Source of the DNA: Leptidea sinapis
Taxonomy: Eukaryota; Arthropoda; Insecta; Lepidoptera; Pieridae
DNA length: 64,000 nt
Direction of reading: 5' to 3'
NCBI RefSeq assembly: GCF_905404315.1
Contig: NC_066270.1
Span: 13,844,001-13,908,000 of the forward strand
Each line of letters starts with the position of its first letter. Within the stretch, counting starts at the first letter, position 1. A model generated the notes under the pieces. That model was not told the origin of the DNA, ran no database searches, and was given only the letters and a program-made list of their open reading frames with translations. Below, piece by piece: positions 1 through 11,679 of the stretch. Made by a program: the position numbers and the translations under genes.

Positions 1-290
1 ATTATATTAATATAAACCTACTAATATCTCCCATCTCTTGACGTGCGTCTGTGCAGTACAGGCTTACAGTCTTGCCCTGCATGTTTCAGTATTAAAACTC
101 CATGAAAATTTAATTAGCAGACGCCTCTGTTTATTGAAATAAAACCTTTAGTTGCGAATGCAACGGGCAACTACTAGTTTAATATAAAAACCATGAAGCA
201 AGTGAAAAAAATTTAGCTGAGTATAAGCTTAGCGTAATTTGCGAATAAGATTTTATAGTCAATTTAAATCTGAAATTACGCTGACCTTAC

Positions 291-460
291 TAACGGCCGT
301 TCCTAATATTCAGTCTAATTGTAATTCACGCTTCCCAATATAAGGCCATAAGAATGACGTATCGGGTATATTAAGACAGCTTCAGATTATTGACAGCTAA
401 TTACTGACAGTAGAAATTAGTAATCTCTATCTGCAGTTAGTATATTGGGAACGGCCGTTA
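291..460. mobile_element. MITE-1, internally deleted copy
   Basis: It is bounded by TAACGGCCGTTCC and the inverted GGAACGGCCGTTA. Its interior, read in reverse, matches the first part and the extreme end of the full copies at 5338-5642 and 60128-60435 (e.g. CTGTCAGTAATT, CAATAATCTGAAGCTGTC), with the middle missing. No coding capacity. Confidence 0.8.
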
Positions 461-902
461 GACAGCCCAATGCAAAAGGCAAGTTCGTGTTTTTTCACAC
501 TCAGCTAATTTTTACGTATATAAACTCAAATGTAATCTGTAATTATTAAACACTAAAACATTTACAAAATTAAAATGTTATACGGAATGAAATTTATGTT
601 TCATATGCCACCTAATTTCATTTGCTTAAATATTCATTTATCACACAAGTTAAACTTTAAACGAAAGCGTAATTACACATTTAAAGTCACAAGTTGCAAC
701 TACAAATTATGTGACGTCATCGTATGTCAGAGACTAAAACGTTTTCGCATTCTTACTAGTAAAGAACAGCATACGTAAGTATCTATCTATTCCTACTCTG
801 TGCTACAGCGATAGTGCTACGTACTCATATAGGTTGCGAACTATATGTGCCAATTTAATATTGTTGGATTGTAACTCGAATTAATATAATCATCCGAATT
901 CA
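461..902. other. No gene recognised
   Basis: AT-rich sequence. A 67-codon open frame at 575-778 shows no domain, splice or composition signal and is treated as chance. Confidence 0.5.
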
Positions 903-1290
903 ATGATCATCATCATATCAGCCGGAAGACGTACACTGCTGGACCAAGGACACCGCCAAAGATCTCCTGCGCTGCCCTCATCCAACGTATTATTAATATA
1001 TAATCTATTCCGGCAATCTTGACCAGATCATCGGTCCATCTTGTGAGGGGCCTACCAACACTGTGTTTTCGGATAGGTGGTCGCCATTCGAGGACTGAGG
1101 CCATCTGTTCGTGGGCTATGTCAGTGACTTTGGTTGTTCTACGGATCTCCTCATTTCTGATTCGATCTCGCAGGGAAATTCCGAGCATAGCCCTCTCCAT
1201 TACCCTCTGAGCGACTATGAGCTTTATTAATAATACACCGACATAATTTGAGCACAGCATAGTGAAATGCACTGTCTGAAATCGAAATTT
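903..1290 (-). pseudogene. RTE-type LINE 3' end, C-terminal reverse-transcriptase ORF remnant
   Basis: The minus strand encodes MVAQRVMERAMLGISLRDR-like and VGRPLTRWTDDLVKIAG-like peptides in broken frames. These are the hallmark C-terminus of lepidopteran endonuclease/reverse-transcriptase LINEs, followed by a (TGATGA)-type tail near 903-916. It is 5'-truncated and decayed. Confidence 0.8.
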
Positions 1291-2060
1291 GCTAGCACAA
1301 CTTTAAGGGTGTTGCTTTATTCTAAGCTTAGCTAGCCAAAGCTCACATCTGTTAAGAATCTTTAGTCGAGATTCAAGTCAATAGTGTTGGGTCTTTGACC
1401 AACGAATTTTTAGTCTAATCCTAGGAGATTTTGATCTGGACTGTCAAATCCAGAAAAATGTCATGTTGACTTTTTGACTCAGGCTTCTTGTCAGACCTGG
1501 GGTTTGACTAGCCATGCCTAGAAGCGATGGTGCTTCGAAGTTTAAATGCAACAAATACTAAATATTGTTACAACATGTGCTAGCACGTTTTTGATTTTAA
1601 ACAGTGAATTTCACTATTATGAGTTCAAATTATATCGGTGTGGTGAGTAAACATATATGAAAAATATCCTTTTGTAGGTATAGCATAATTCTACTTTCCT
1701 AACCGTGTTGGTTGCTGCTATTTTTGTTATTGAGAGAGAGAGCAATTGTATTTATGTCAAAATCACTAAATGTCATAGAAAAAACACACATCACAAATTT
1801 CAAATGACATTGCCAATATAAACAAGAACACTAAACAAAACTAAATACTTCGGATGATTACTTGAGTAACAATAAAACAATATTAAGTTGTTTCAGCACA
1901 AACAATACGCCATCTATACCACAAGCACTATCGTTGTATTTTACTAGTGATGTGAACATTTGAGATACGATAGTGCGTCGAAGTTAGATAGTTTATAACA
2001 TGCACACAACTCTTTGATAGACTTTAAAAATACAAAAAAAACCTTTAAACAAAATATTTC
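1291..2060. other. No gene recognised
   Basis: AT-rich sequence with no coding pattern, splice-linked exon or repeat I can name. Confidence 0.4.
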
Positions 2061-2690
2061 ATTAATAAATAAATCAAATCAAATCAAAATCACCTTATTC
2101 AATTAGGTCATGGAAATGACACTTAAGAATGTCAAAACTTTTCTTTTCTTTTTACAATTGCCGCCACTCTTAAATCAACATTTACAACATCATAGTTCTA
2201 CAAATCGGTACCATTAAAAATGCATAAAAAGGCATTTATTTTCTCAAAATTGATTACTTTAGAAATCTTTTTGATGTCATTTCTAATATACTAGATACTA
2301 CTACCGCTTCGGAAACAAATGGCGCTCTGAGAGAGAAGAAGCGGCGCAAGAAACTCTCCCAGTATTTTTTTTGCGCTCTTTTCAATAAAAATATACAAAT
2401 TGTACAGTCATTTCTATCGCTATAAAATACTCACAGTCTAGTCCCAGGCTGTCCGATCATTTAGATGTTCAGCTGTGGAGTAATAGGATTTACGACAGAG
2501 CCATTTTTTTACAAAACATTTAAATTGATTTAAAGATAATGCCTGAACAGTGGCTGGGACTTTATTGTAGAAGTGTATACATTTACCCTTAAAGCTATTA
2601 TGTATCTTATGAAGGCTTCATAAGATACATAATAGCTTTAGATGCACTAGAATTAGTTACAAGCAATCCCTTATTTCTAGTGTTATAAAG
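2061..2690 (-). pseudogene. LINE-J 3' fragment containing a 51-nt perfect palindrome
   Basis: From 2218 rightward the minus strand matches the C-terminal segment FYNKVPATVQALSINKF seen intact at 32302-32502, and ends in the shared 3' end with ATAAATGCCTTTTT-like sequence. At 2590-2640 a 25-base segment of the element is followed, after one base, by its own perfect reverse complement before the LINE resumes. The 2061-2217 part has a TTTGATTTGATTTG-type tail and is probably another retroposon end. Confidence 0.75.
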
Positions 2691-4125
2691 AGCGTGAAGA
2701 TATTTTAATCAAACAAAAACAAAAGCAAGATAATCTCCATCGGTGATTAGTAGTCAGTAAACCAATTAAACGCGTCAGTAACAACTAGCAATGAAGTCGA
2801 AGGTCAGTCAGTACAAATTAGATGTGGAGCTCTGTTTTTGTCAACATAATACTCCATTAAGCCACGGTCATTCAATCCATGGCAGCTATGACATGTTTCA
2901 ATGCACGTCGCACGAAAATAAATACGAATCCGTATTGGGCACTTTTAATGAATCACAGAGGTCATTTGCATATATAACTTAATCATTTTGACAGGGAACA
3001 GATTCTTGGTGGTTTGTTTTTGGCGCAGGCAAATCAGATCAATGACACAAAAAACAATCGACTTCAAAAACACAACAAATATGCACTTAAAACTAAAAAA
3101 AATGCGTATTCTTATACTACTTAGTAATCAATATAATTGAGTTACAATTATAGTTATATTTGGAGTCGGCGAAAGTGTGTGTTAAGCTGCAGTGATTACC
3201 TACCTACCATCAACTCACTCATATGCTCGTTTGCCCTCATTTTCCATTAAAAAAAGGTTAAAACGACCGAAAGGAGTTAGTTATAATACGTTTGATGATC
3301 GATGAGGGTCGGTGCTATTAGGATTGAGAGGGCTAGTGTATTCTCAGAACAACATCTTCAAAACGAAATTTACCAATTTCGTAGCTGAACAAAGTTTTGG
3401 GCATATGACCAGCATACTGGTATTTGTTATAGTGATTTGTTTTTGGGTAGAAACCTTTCAAATTATAATGTTAGTGCTAAAGAAAAATAACATTATTCTT
3501 GAACAATCTCTTGGGTATCTTTGATCAAACATTATCTTAAGCATTATTGTCGGTGACTCGTTGTTTATGATTAGATGCGTTTTAATGTCCTTCAAGAGGA
3601 TTCTATACCGCATTATCCACGGAAGACCTTTCGAAACCACAACTATGCTGAGTTGGGGGCCCATTGGCATCATTACATCATAATTAGATTAGTATAACTT
3701 TAAGAACTATTATCAGAATGTATAATGACGTCAATAAACATTTTTTCTTTCTTTTCAACTCTCTCTTCAACGAAATTTGTTTTATTATTTAAAACTTCAA
3801 ACAACCTTAGTTCTTTGAAGTATATATTATGTAATATTAAAAAATAATAATAATATGTACTAAATACTGAAACAGGATTTATACATTTACAGTATTCTTT
3901 TTTCAAGGCGAAAAAGGTTTCTAAATTGGACTTTATTTTAATCACTTTAGTGGAGCTCCATATTGGATAATTACTTTGGAATAAATTTTACGCCATTGTG
4001 TAGTAAATTTTTAGCCACTAAGGCAGCAATATTAAAAAAACAGATTTTTATCATTTTTAAAATTAAAACCAAAAACTACAAAAAACACCATAATATAACT
4101 GCACTAGATTGCTTAGCGCCACACG
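2691..4125. other. No gene recognised
   Basis: Mostly AT-rich sequence. Short open frames at 2791-2982, 3312-3524, 3458-3673 (minus) and 3700-3945 (minus) have no recognisable domain and no supporting splice sites. Confidence 0.4.
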
Positions 4126-4436
4126 CTCATCTTTTTTTATGACAGTTAAGTAATGAGACGAGCAAGACGCTCAACTGATGGTAAATGATACGCCCTGCCC
4201 ATAACAATGCAGTGCCGATCAGGATTCTTGAGAAACCAAAAAATTCTTAACGACACTACAATAGCGCTCGTCATCTTGAGCTATAAGATGTTAAGTCTTA
4301 TTACACAACAAGTTTACAAGTTTTATTATACACAATAATTAGTAAGCTTACAGATTACTGCTTCATGGCAGAAAAATGCACCGTTGTTAGATAATCTAGC
4401 CGGAATGCTATGCAAAGGAGCCTCCTACTGGTAAAT
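4126..4436 (-). mobile_element. SINE-alpha copy (decayed)
   Basis: Family description: the transcribed strand starts near CCAGTGGGAGGCTCC, passes GCCGGCTAGATTATGGG, CGGCGCCTATTTCTGCCGTG and TTTCGGTCTGAAGGG, carries an internal hairpin (GTGCCGCTCAG ... CTGAGCGGCAC) and ends GTCTCGTCCCTTATTTTCAT plus an A run, about 320 bp. It has no coding frame, and A-tailed SINE-like structure is inferred. This copy is inverted and diverged, with about 40 foreign bases near 4305-4350. Confidence 0.8.
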
Positions 4437-4494
4437 CTATATGAAATGAAATTGCATATTTGTTTTGCCATATGAATACTCTTAAGTAGTGAAT

Positions 4495-4752
4495 GAGTAC
4501 CAGTGGGAGGCTCCTATGCACAGAAAGCCGGCTAGATTAAGGGTACCACAACGGCGCCTATTTCGTGCGTGAAGCAGTAATATGTAAACATTACTGTGTT
4601 TCGGTCTGAAGGGTGCCGTAGCTAGTGAAATTACTGGGCAAATGAGACTTAACATCTTATGTCTCAAGGTTACGAGCGCAATTATAGTGCGTATCAATCA
4701 CCATTATCTGGACGTCCTGCTCATCTCGTCCCTTATTTACATAAAAAAGAAG
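4495..4752 (+). mobile_element. SINE-alpha copy, hairpin region deleted
   Basis: Head and A-tail are present in the plus direction, 60 bp from an inverted copy (4126-4436), so the two make a head-to-head pair. The internal hairpin and adjacent 60 bases are missing. Confidence 0.85.
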
Positions 4753-4754
4753 TT

Positions 4755-5137
4755 AATAGCGGAGTTGTGATTCTCAAAAGTGACGTCAAAAGATTTAATA
4801 CTCAAGCAAAACAATGAAACTATGTACGAAGCCTTGAGGACAATAGCACATAATTATATCAATTAAAATATGAATCAGATAACTCCATGACCAACGGCGT
4901 TATATCATGTTGATGATAGATATTTGTCACGCAAATTACGAATGAATCATCAGAATTATTATTCAGATCATAAAAATATAGCAAAAAAGGTCTGGACGGA
5001 ACGCGGTTCTTTGTTGAGTAATAATCGTCGAGAAACTTATTTAAAAAAATGCACCGAGGTTAGTTTTTTTACTGAAACATGGAATCAAATCAAATGAAAA
5101 TTGACTTTTGTGGTCTTGATGGTGAATTATCTTAGTT
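4755..5137. other. No gene recognised
   Basis: AT-rich sequence between a SINE and a MITE; nothing supported. Confidence 0.4.
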
Positions 5138-5337
5138 AATTTATACATATAGATTGTTGCTGTTAGACTACCGATAAAAACAGGCCAAGAATATTACTTT
5201 AGTGTGCATGACAAGCTACGTCCTACACTCGCGATTTGTATGACACTTTGTGTTAGTGTGCGTGAATTGCTCAAAATAGAGGTTAGAACTAAGTACCATT
5301 ATCTTTCGACGTTTTCACAGCTGTCATAGTCTTTTTA
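5138..5337. mobile_element. MITE-2 body, interrupted at its right end by MITE-1
   Basis: It shares the MITE-2 interior (TTAGTGTGCATGACAAGCTACG, CACTCGCGATTTGT, CACAGCTGTCATAGTC) with copies at 19204-19425 and 46706-47590. The sequence AATGATCT that normally follows MITE-2 reappears directly after the MITE-1 at 5646, so MITE-1 inserted near its right terminus. Confidence 0.75.
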
Positions 5338-5642
5338 CGGCCGTTACCAATATACTATCTACAGATACAGATAAATACCTACTACTGTCAGTAATTGGCT
5401 GTCAATAATCTGAAGCTGTCCCAATATACCCGATAAGTCATTCTTATCGCCTTATATTGGGACGTGTGAATTGCAATTTCCATACAAACTTCTATCGGTG
5501 TTAAGCTTTACGTCGTCCCATTGACAGACAGCGTGTACGGATAAGGTGAGTTACCGTCGAAAAGTTTATTGGGACAGAAAAGTCAACGATAGTTACGATT
5601 TTTATCTCAGGTAAGAGATAGACTGAATATTGGGAACGGCCG
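5338..5642. mobile_element. MITE-1, full-length copy
   Basis: It is bounded by CGGCCGTTACCAATATA and the inverted TATTGGGAACGGCCG and flanked by TTA and TAA. Its interior is closely similar to 60128-60435 over the whole length. No ORF. TWA-type flanks and short inverted ends fit a non-autonomous PIF/Harbinger-like element, by inference. Confidence 0.8.
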
Positions 5643-6239
5643 TAAATGATCTAAGTGAATTATCTTTATTAATAAAAAAAAGCTATATGTGATTAAATAA
5701 AATGAGTTAATGAGTTTTTTAATACAATGCATAGAGATCAAGTAATTATTTTATTGCAGTGTTTTTAAAGCTTCATCGGCATAAGTTCTTCCATATATAC
5801 TCAAATGAAACTCAGTAGCTTTTGCAGTAGTCAAATATTGCTAGATAATTTATATAAAAAATAATATTAGGTACGTTAAGAAATACATGTTGGCCGATTC
5901 TTAGACCTACCCGATATGCACACAAAATTTGATACAAATCGGTTTGGCCGTTTCGGAGGAGTTTAGTAACAAACACCTGGACACGAGAATTTTACATTAT
6001 TTTATTTTTATTTTATTTTATTTATTTATTTATACTATTAATCATTTACTGAAAGAATCTTATAAACTAACATAGTCCCACAAAACTGTTTGGACAGTTT
6101 ATCTGCAGGATCAAGTCTCTTGTAATACATTAATGATTATTAGAACATTGATTTGATACAAGTGTAACTAACAAATATTGATAAAAATATAATGAAAAAT
6201 CTAATTTTAATTTTAAGGCAGTGTTGACAATAAATATTA
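5643..6239. other. Unassigned, with a GTTG-type repeat fragment
   Basis: About 5890-5995 matches, inverted, the head of the repeats at 18385 and 33150 (AAACTCCTCCGAAACGG-like, then ATAAAATTCTCGTGTC). The rest is AT-rich with nothing recognised. Confidence 0.5.
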
Positions 6240-6490
6240 CTTAAGTTTAGTTTTAAATTTTCTTTTACTGGTTTCTAGTCGGATGTCCTCAGGCAAGCTG
6301 TTTAATAGATAAGGTAGGCGTTTTTCCAAAGTTCTATCTCCGTAGTAGTTATTGATTCTAGGAACCTCGAACTTACCAGTGGATATCAACCGAGTATCGT
6401 GGTTGTGCATAATTGGGTTATGTTCTTGATTGCCATGATTGTTAATGGCTAATAAGTACTTATGATTCAGACTATCCGTTCCCGCCCGCT
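6240..6490 (-). pseudogene. Non-LTR retrotransposon C-terminal fragment
   Basis: The minus strand has more than 70 open codons including MHNHDTRLISTGKFEVPRIN, YGDRTLEKRLPYLLNSLPED and TSKRKFKTKLK, then TAA. The pattern resembles the tail of CR1/jockey-type reverse-transcriptase proteins, where such basic segments follow the thumb. It is truncated on its 5' side by GC-rich sequence near 6490. A distinct LINE family from LINE-J, -D and -R. Confidence 0.7.
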
Positions 6491-6654
6491 TCGTTGAGAA
6501 CTAAATTAATGAAGGAACGTTGTAATTCAAAAAATAAGGATAAATTTCGCATCGAATGGTGGTAGTTTCATGTCGATACGATCAGTGGTTTAGGCGTGAT
6601 TGATCCTCAAACAATGACCATTTTTATTACATACCTATATATACATGTATGGAA

Positions 6655-6870
6655 CTAACTGGCTCGAAAACGGGAAAAGTAGATAGGAATGGAGGAGGCC
6701 TTTACCCAACTGGGATCCATTTGAAAATTACGAAGAAAACTATCAAGTTAATAATAAAATAATCATGTTTGTTGGCTAACCGTACTTAACTTACTAGCAC
6801 TAAAATGTAGAAAATCAAATGGAAAATCATTAAAAATGGCTTTATTATTATTATTATATAGATGTACTAG
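6655..6870 (+). mobile_element. RTE-like LINE 3' end
   Basis: GAGGCCTTTACCCAACTGGG encodes a short EAF/TQLG-like end of an RTE ORF, followed by an AT-rich 3' UTR and a (TTA)n tail at 6841-6858. The same unit occurs inverted at 28290-28520. Confidence 0.65.
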
Positions 6871-7195
6871 CTGACCCGACAGACGTTGTTCTGTATATAA
6901 TAAATAAAATAATGTTTTTTAAGAACTATTTCGTAAAATATGCTGTTATAATGAAATTGATTCACAGCTGAACTGTCAAACCGTGCGTCAATAAATTCTC
7001 TTATAGAAAATATGTCCATACAAAACAAATATTGGAATTAAAAATAATTATGGGTCTCAAATCGAAATAAAAACTATCCTATCTCTCAAGTTGGACTAAA
7101 CTGCACTCGATGAAGTAATCCCCATTAAAATCCGTTCATTAGTATAGGAGTCCATCGCGGAAAACAACGTGTCACGTAATTTATATATATTAAGA
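6867..7195 (+). repeat. GTTG-type dispersed repeat
   Basis: It starts ACTAGCTGACCCGACAGACG and runs through diverged non-coding sequence. The CTAGCTGACCCGGCAAACGTTG end is shared by repeats at 8629, 18690, 19780 and 33465. Possibly a non-autonomous Helitron or SINE end; class not settled. Confidence 0.55.
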
Positions 7196-7523
7196 TAAGG
7201 GGGATGCATTTTGTCTTTAGTAGACATCCGTATTTAACTTATATCTTAAATCTAAGATGTATTTTATAATACAAGATATTATGCTCTATTATTCATTGTT
7301 TACTGGCGTTTATGTTATCTTTCAATTACTGTAATTGAATATTTAAACGTGTTTCAAGTTCACTGTGTTGATGTCGTGGGAAAATAAAGTTAGCTGCGAG
7401 GTTATTAAGTCATAGGTACGTCGACAAACTTTGACTTGACTAATAAAAACATAATGAACTTTAAGTACAATTATACTACATTCAAGAAAATACAAGTTGC
7501 TATGTTGGAAAGGGCTAGGATTT

Positions 7524-7790
7524 TTTTTATGACAATAAGGGGCGAGACGAGCAGGACATTATGCTAAAGGTAATGCCCTTTACAATGCTACAATGTCGCT
7601 CAGGATTCTTGAGAAACCCAAAAATTCTGATCGACACTACAATTGCGCTCGTCACCTTGAAACATAAGATGTTAAGTCTATTTGCCCAGTTCACTAGCTA
7701 CGGCGCCCATCAGACCGAAACACAATAATGCTTATACAAAATAGCTTCACGGCAGAAAAAGGCTCCTAGAAATTCTAGAAATCCTCTAGT
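7524..7790 (-). mobile_element. SINE-alpha copy, head truncated
   Basis: The T-run start and middle are present; the GGAGGCTCC head is degraded near 7770-7785. Confidence 0.8.
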
Positions 7791-8560
7791 AATATGTTTT
7801 TGTTTCATTTTTAGCTCAATAATTTTTAGTACCTACACATTTCACTTTGCACTTTTTGCTAAGGGAAGATCTTATGGGTTCGCGTCACCAACATGGTCAT
7901 GACGGGCGCACGCAGCTAATAAATAATAAAAAAATATATATGAATATAATATATAGTAAGACACTTTTTGGATGGATGAAATCTCGTGAGTTCACGACAC
8001 CGAAATGCTTATAGCAGTATATCTGTAGCTATACAGCTGACGTAATGTACAACATTAGTATTTATTAGATTTAGTGATATTGTGATTGAATTTAAATCAT
8101 AATATAATCGAAATTAATAATTTTTAAACTTTGTGAATTTCATGTTTTAATACTAAAAGTTCTAAGTTTTCACTACTATCTGCAGTCTCTAGAATTGCCA
8201 ATTTTTGAAGTTATACTTCTTTGGGCCCCTTATGAAAAATTATAAGAGTGACATTTTAAGATGCGCGCGCATCACTGTAACACAAAAATAACATGTTGAA
8301 GTTGGTTCCTAAAATTTTCTGACGTTTGCGACATTCGTTATTTTTTTTTGGTTTCTTCATCCATTATTAGGATAGGCAAAGGGTTCAAGCCCGTAAAGCC
8401 GTATTCCTTATTTAATAATAAATTTTCAAAGCCATCTTTGCAAGATTTTTACAGTATTATTCTATCTACAAACGTAGAATAGCACGAGAAATAAATAATT
8501 TTAAGAATATTTGTTTCGTTAGGCCAAAGTATAACTTCTTGCGTGCATACATTAGTACAC
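7791..8560. other. No gene recognised
   Basis: AT-rich, no coding pattern. Confidence 0.4.
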
Positions 8561-8628
8561 ACACACTTTTTTTTTCTATTGACAGAACAGCGTATGACGG
8601 ATCAGCTTGCTTATATATATATTGTTAC

Positions 8629-8972
8629 TAGCTGACCCGGCAAACGTTGTTTTGCCATATAAAGTATAATTCACGCGATAGTTTTATAAGTAATAAAATA
8701 TTGCCTTTATATATATTGTACATCATTTTGTTCTATTGTCAATAGTTTTTGCAGCGCACGCAAAAATAGGTTTTCGATTTTACACCTTGTGTTACAAAAT
8801 AGCAATTTTATTACGGATCCCTAATTTTGAAAAAAAAACATAGCCTATAGCCTTCCTCGATAAATGGACTACCCAACACTGAAAGAATCATTCAAATCGG
8901 ACCAGTAGTACCAGAGATTAGTGCGTTCAAACAAACAAACAAACACTGCAGCTTTATAATATTAGTATAGAT
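8629..8972 (+). repeat. GTTG-type dispersed repeat, near-complete
   Basis: It begins ACTAGCTGACCCGGCAAACG and ends AAACACTGCAGCTTTATAAT followed by ATTAGTATAGAT, the classic pair of ends of a very common lepidopteran non-coding repeat. No ORF. Confidence 0.7.
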
Positions 8973-9187
8973 AACAATGAGTTGTAAAGTTAGGTGGGTA
9001 CTTAATCCATTGTAATTAGTTTAGATGTGTTGAACTTGACCGTGTTCGATGGAACAATTGAGATTTTCTGCGATTATGGTGTCGCGTCGCAACAATCTTA
9101 ATTAATTCGAAGGTAATTAATTAATTAATAACGGACAAAACAATAAATAAATTAAGAAGATTATTAATTAAGTGAACAAAGTAAACT
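8973..9187. other. No gene recognised
   Basis: AT-rich, with a short TTAA-rich low-complexity patch at 9110-9135. Confidence 0.4.
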
Positions 9188-9345
9188 AAGGCTGGGTTTT
9201 ATCATATTAGCTGTTATCGTTAAGGTTTAAGTCAAATTTAATTTAATTTTTTCCTTGGCATTGTTAAAGTTATAAAAATATCAACTCAATATTGAATTAT
9301 TATTTGAATATTTAGACAATGAAATCAGACAGAACACATGAAATT
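9188..9345. mobile_element. MITE-3 partial copy
   Basis: It starts CTAAGGCTGGGTTTTATCAT and shares GTTAAGGTTTAAGTCAAATT and TCCTTGGCATTGTTAAAG with the larger MITE-3 at 30433-31243. The right inverted end was not found. Confidence 0.5.
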
Positions 9346-9954
9346 TTTTCCCAATGGAAGTTAAAAAAATAATTTCTCCCCAATTGAAAATATAAAGTTT
9401 AATAATATTTTATAACTCATTATTTATCTAAATTGAGCGGTATTATAATATTTTCATTGTTTGTATTTAAAATTCTTTATTGCAATATAATTTTTTTCTA
9501 AAAACGTAACATAACACGAGGAATATCTTTTTTAAAGAATTTTGTTTTTTTTACGCCAAAGAAAAATAACTTCTTGCGTGCGTACATATAAGTACACTTG
9601 TTTTTCAAATCAGGCTAATATAGGATATAGTATTAAAAATAATTTCTTACATATTTCATACCAACAGGAAATCGTCATTTTATTACACCGTTCACACATG
9701 AAAAAACCATTAAAAGCGTGTTGGGTTGTCACGGAGCGGGAAATAGTTATAACTTATATTATTTGTGCATTTCTAAATCAATTAACTAACAATTTTGTAG
9801 TCATACTAGGCTACTCTAACTTGAACTAATAAATCGCGTATTGATTAATTTATTAATTTATGTATATAACTGTCTTTTTTTATGGAAAATTTCTGCAACC
9901 CCAGAAGAATTACAGGTGCGTTTCCGGCCTTTAAGGAAGGTGTTTATATACGTC
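9346..9954. other. AT-rich, with a small LINE-R scrap
   Basis: Nothing gene-like. About 9890-9950 (AACCCCAGAAGAATTACAGG, CGGCCTTTAAGGAAGGTG) matches the 3' part of LINE-R copies. A 95-codon frame at 9542-9829 has no recognised domain. Confidence 0.45.
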
Positions 9955-10110
9955 TCTCGAGCCTCTTGCTCTTAGGCAACTAATGACAACAGGTCACGTT
10001 TATTACTTTAGTGTGCGTGACGTAGAAGACGTAGCTTGTCTTACACTCCGATAGATTCTATGTCGACATATAAATTATCCATGTATAGATGCTGTTAAAA
10101 ACGGTCTTAT
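9955..10110. mobile_element. MITE-2 left-half fragment
   Basis: GAGCCTCTTGCTCTTAGGCA, then TTAGTGTGCGTGAC and a CACTCCGATAG-like segment, follow the order of the MITE-2 interior; the right end is missing. Confidence 0.5.
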
Positions 10111-10164
10111 CTTCGGTCAAAAGTTTCCTGCAACGCTGCCTTATTGATGACTGATTATTAATAA

Positions 10165-10412
10165 TAATATTGACACACTTTAACACAAATTATCTTGCCC
10201 CAAACGAGCCATAGCCTGTACTATGGGTTGCAAGACAACGATATATTTAATACAATATACCTACTTAAAAATACAAAAATACAACTAAACATCTATGACT
10301 CGGAAACAAACATTCATATTCAATAATATAAATGATTGCATCAACAGGGATTCGAACCATGGACCTCTAGCTGAGTAAGCAGGGTCACTAGCCACTGGGC
10401 TATAGGGGTCGT
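10165..10412 (-). mobile_element. tRNA-derived SINE (family t1)
   Basis: On the minus strand a tRNA-like head occurs with an A-box-like TAGCCCAGTGGCTAGTGACC and a B-box-like GGTTCGAATCC (GTCCATGGTTCGAATCCCTG). A body containing TGGGGCAAGATAATTTGTG follows. Same family at 46440-46680, 59505-59740 and, in part, 18700-18860. Confidence 0.7.
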
Positions 10413-10734
10413 CAATAATAAAACAATAATTTAAGTATAAAACATTATTACTCAAAGGCAAAACTTCCTCAATGTATTATTTAACAGCAGTACAATGAGA
10501 TGTCTATTAATTCTCACAACATCTCAGCTTCCATTGTCCTCCGTGAGGACGTTCGCACGACTACGTAAACTTATCCATGGTTTCGCAATCATAACGTGAT
10601 AACTTACCCAGGCTGAGGTAAAACACTTAGGCTTTAGAAAAATGAGAGAAATTAAAACTATACGGGCATCAAAACAATATGTTATGTTTTTAATGTGATA
10701 ACCCTCACTTCTAGGATAAATACACAAATAAAAT

Positions 10735-10910
10735 TTGTAAAACAAAATTTTATAAACGATGCGGGACTCGAACCCACGAACTTTACAGTTGATAACCTGC
10801 TCAACCCCAATATTTGCATATTAGAAAATTGATGTTATATGAATAAAGAAATATATTATAGGAAAGTAGATCCTATAGATGAAGCCATAACCTGAGAGTT
10901 GAACAAAAAA
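10735..10910 (-). mobile_element. t2 tRNA-like element, fragment
   Basis: It contains a GTGGGTTCGAGTCCCGCATC B-box-like segment on the minus strand and the family flank ACCTGAGAGTTGAAC; the central tRNA-like part is replaced by unrelated sequence. Confidence 0.55.
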
Positions 10911-10994
10911 ATCAATATTCGTACAAAATTTCAAGTCCCTACGCCTTGTGGTTCCAGATATATACGAGTATATATCGCAGGTATATTTTGAACT

Positions 10995-11574
10995 CCGTGA
11001 TATAACAATTTCACTAGTGATATTATTATTACTCGGTAGATTGTCAATCTCTCATCATCTCAACTTCATTTCTTACAATTTAACTGCCTGGTTTTAGTGA
11101 CATTGTAATTACACGGGTACACTATAGTGATATTGTAATCCAATGTTATTTTGACAATTTTACTGGTTGTTAGTTTATGAGGCCATCTCTAATTGGTCTG
11201 TTTCTCGTATTTATTGTAGAGTCATTATTTTAATAGTTATATAGTTGTATACTCGAAGTAATCAACTAATTGTAATTTAAGTGAATCGGCCTTCGTTCAC
11301 TAGTAAGTCTGAAAAACAAATTTAGACTGTTGATCAGAACGCAGGAGCCGAGCGTAGCGTGCCGCGGCAGCGGCCGGTCGAGTGCCAGAACCAAATCGGT
11401 CCTTGTTTACTACTGTTTTAACAATAATTTCAGATGGATAATTGCATACACGCTTCATTATTTAATATTATTGTTTTGCAAATTCTTAATTTGTTTAATT
11501 GTAAGAAATGACATCGATTGACAATCTCTATATATTTTATTTATAATATGACTAGTGAAATTGTAATATCACGG
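10995..11574. mobile_element. Non-autonomous element with long imperfect terminal inverted repeats
   Basis: Left CCGTGATATAACAATTTCAC and right (reverse complement) CCGTGATATTACAATTTCAC pair, and the similarity continues inward for about 90 bases, including AGATTGTCAATC and CATTTCTTACAATT. The interior has a GC-rich patch at 11340-11395 and no convincing ORF. Family unknown. Confidence 0.7.
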
Positions 11575-11679
11575 CTTTGAGAATATACCTACGATATATT
11601 ATATATCTAGTTAAATGACTGATAGCACTTTATCTCATGTTTTTAGAAATTATAATAAGGAAATTCTCAATCAGTTTTT

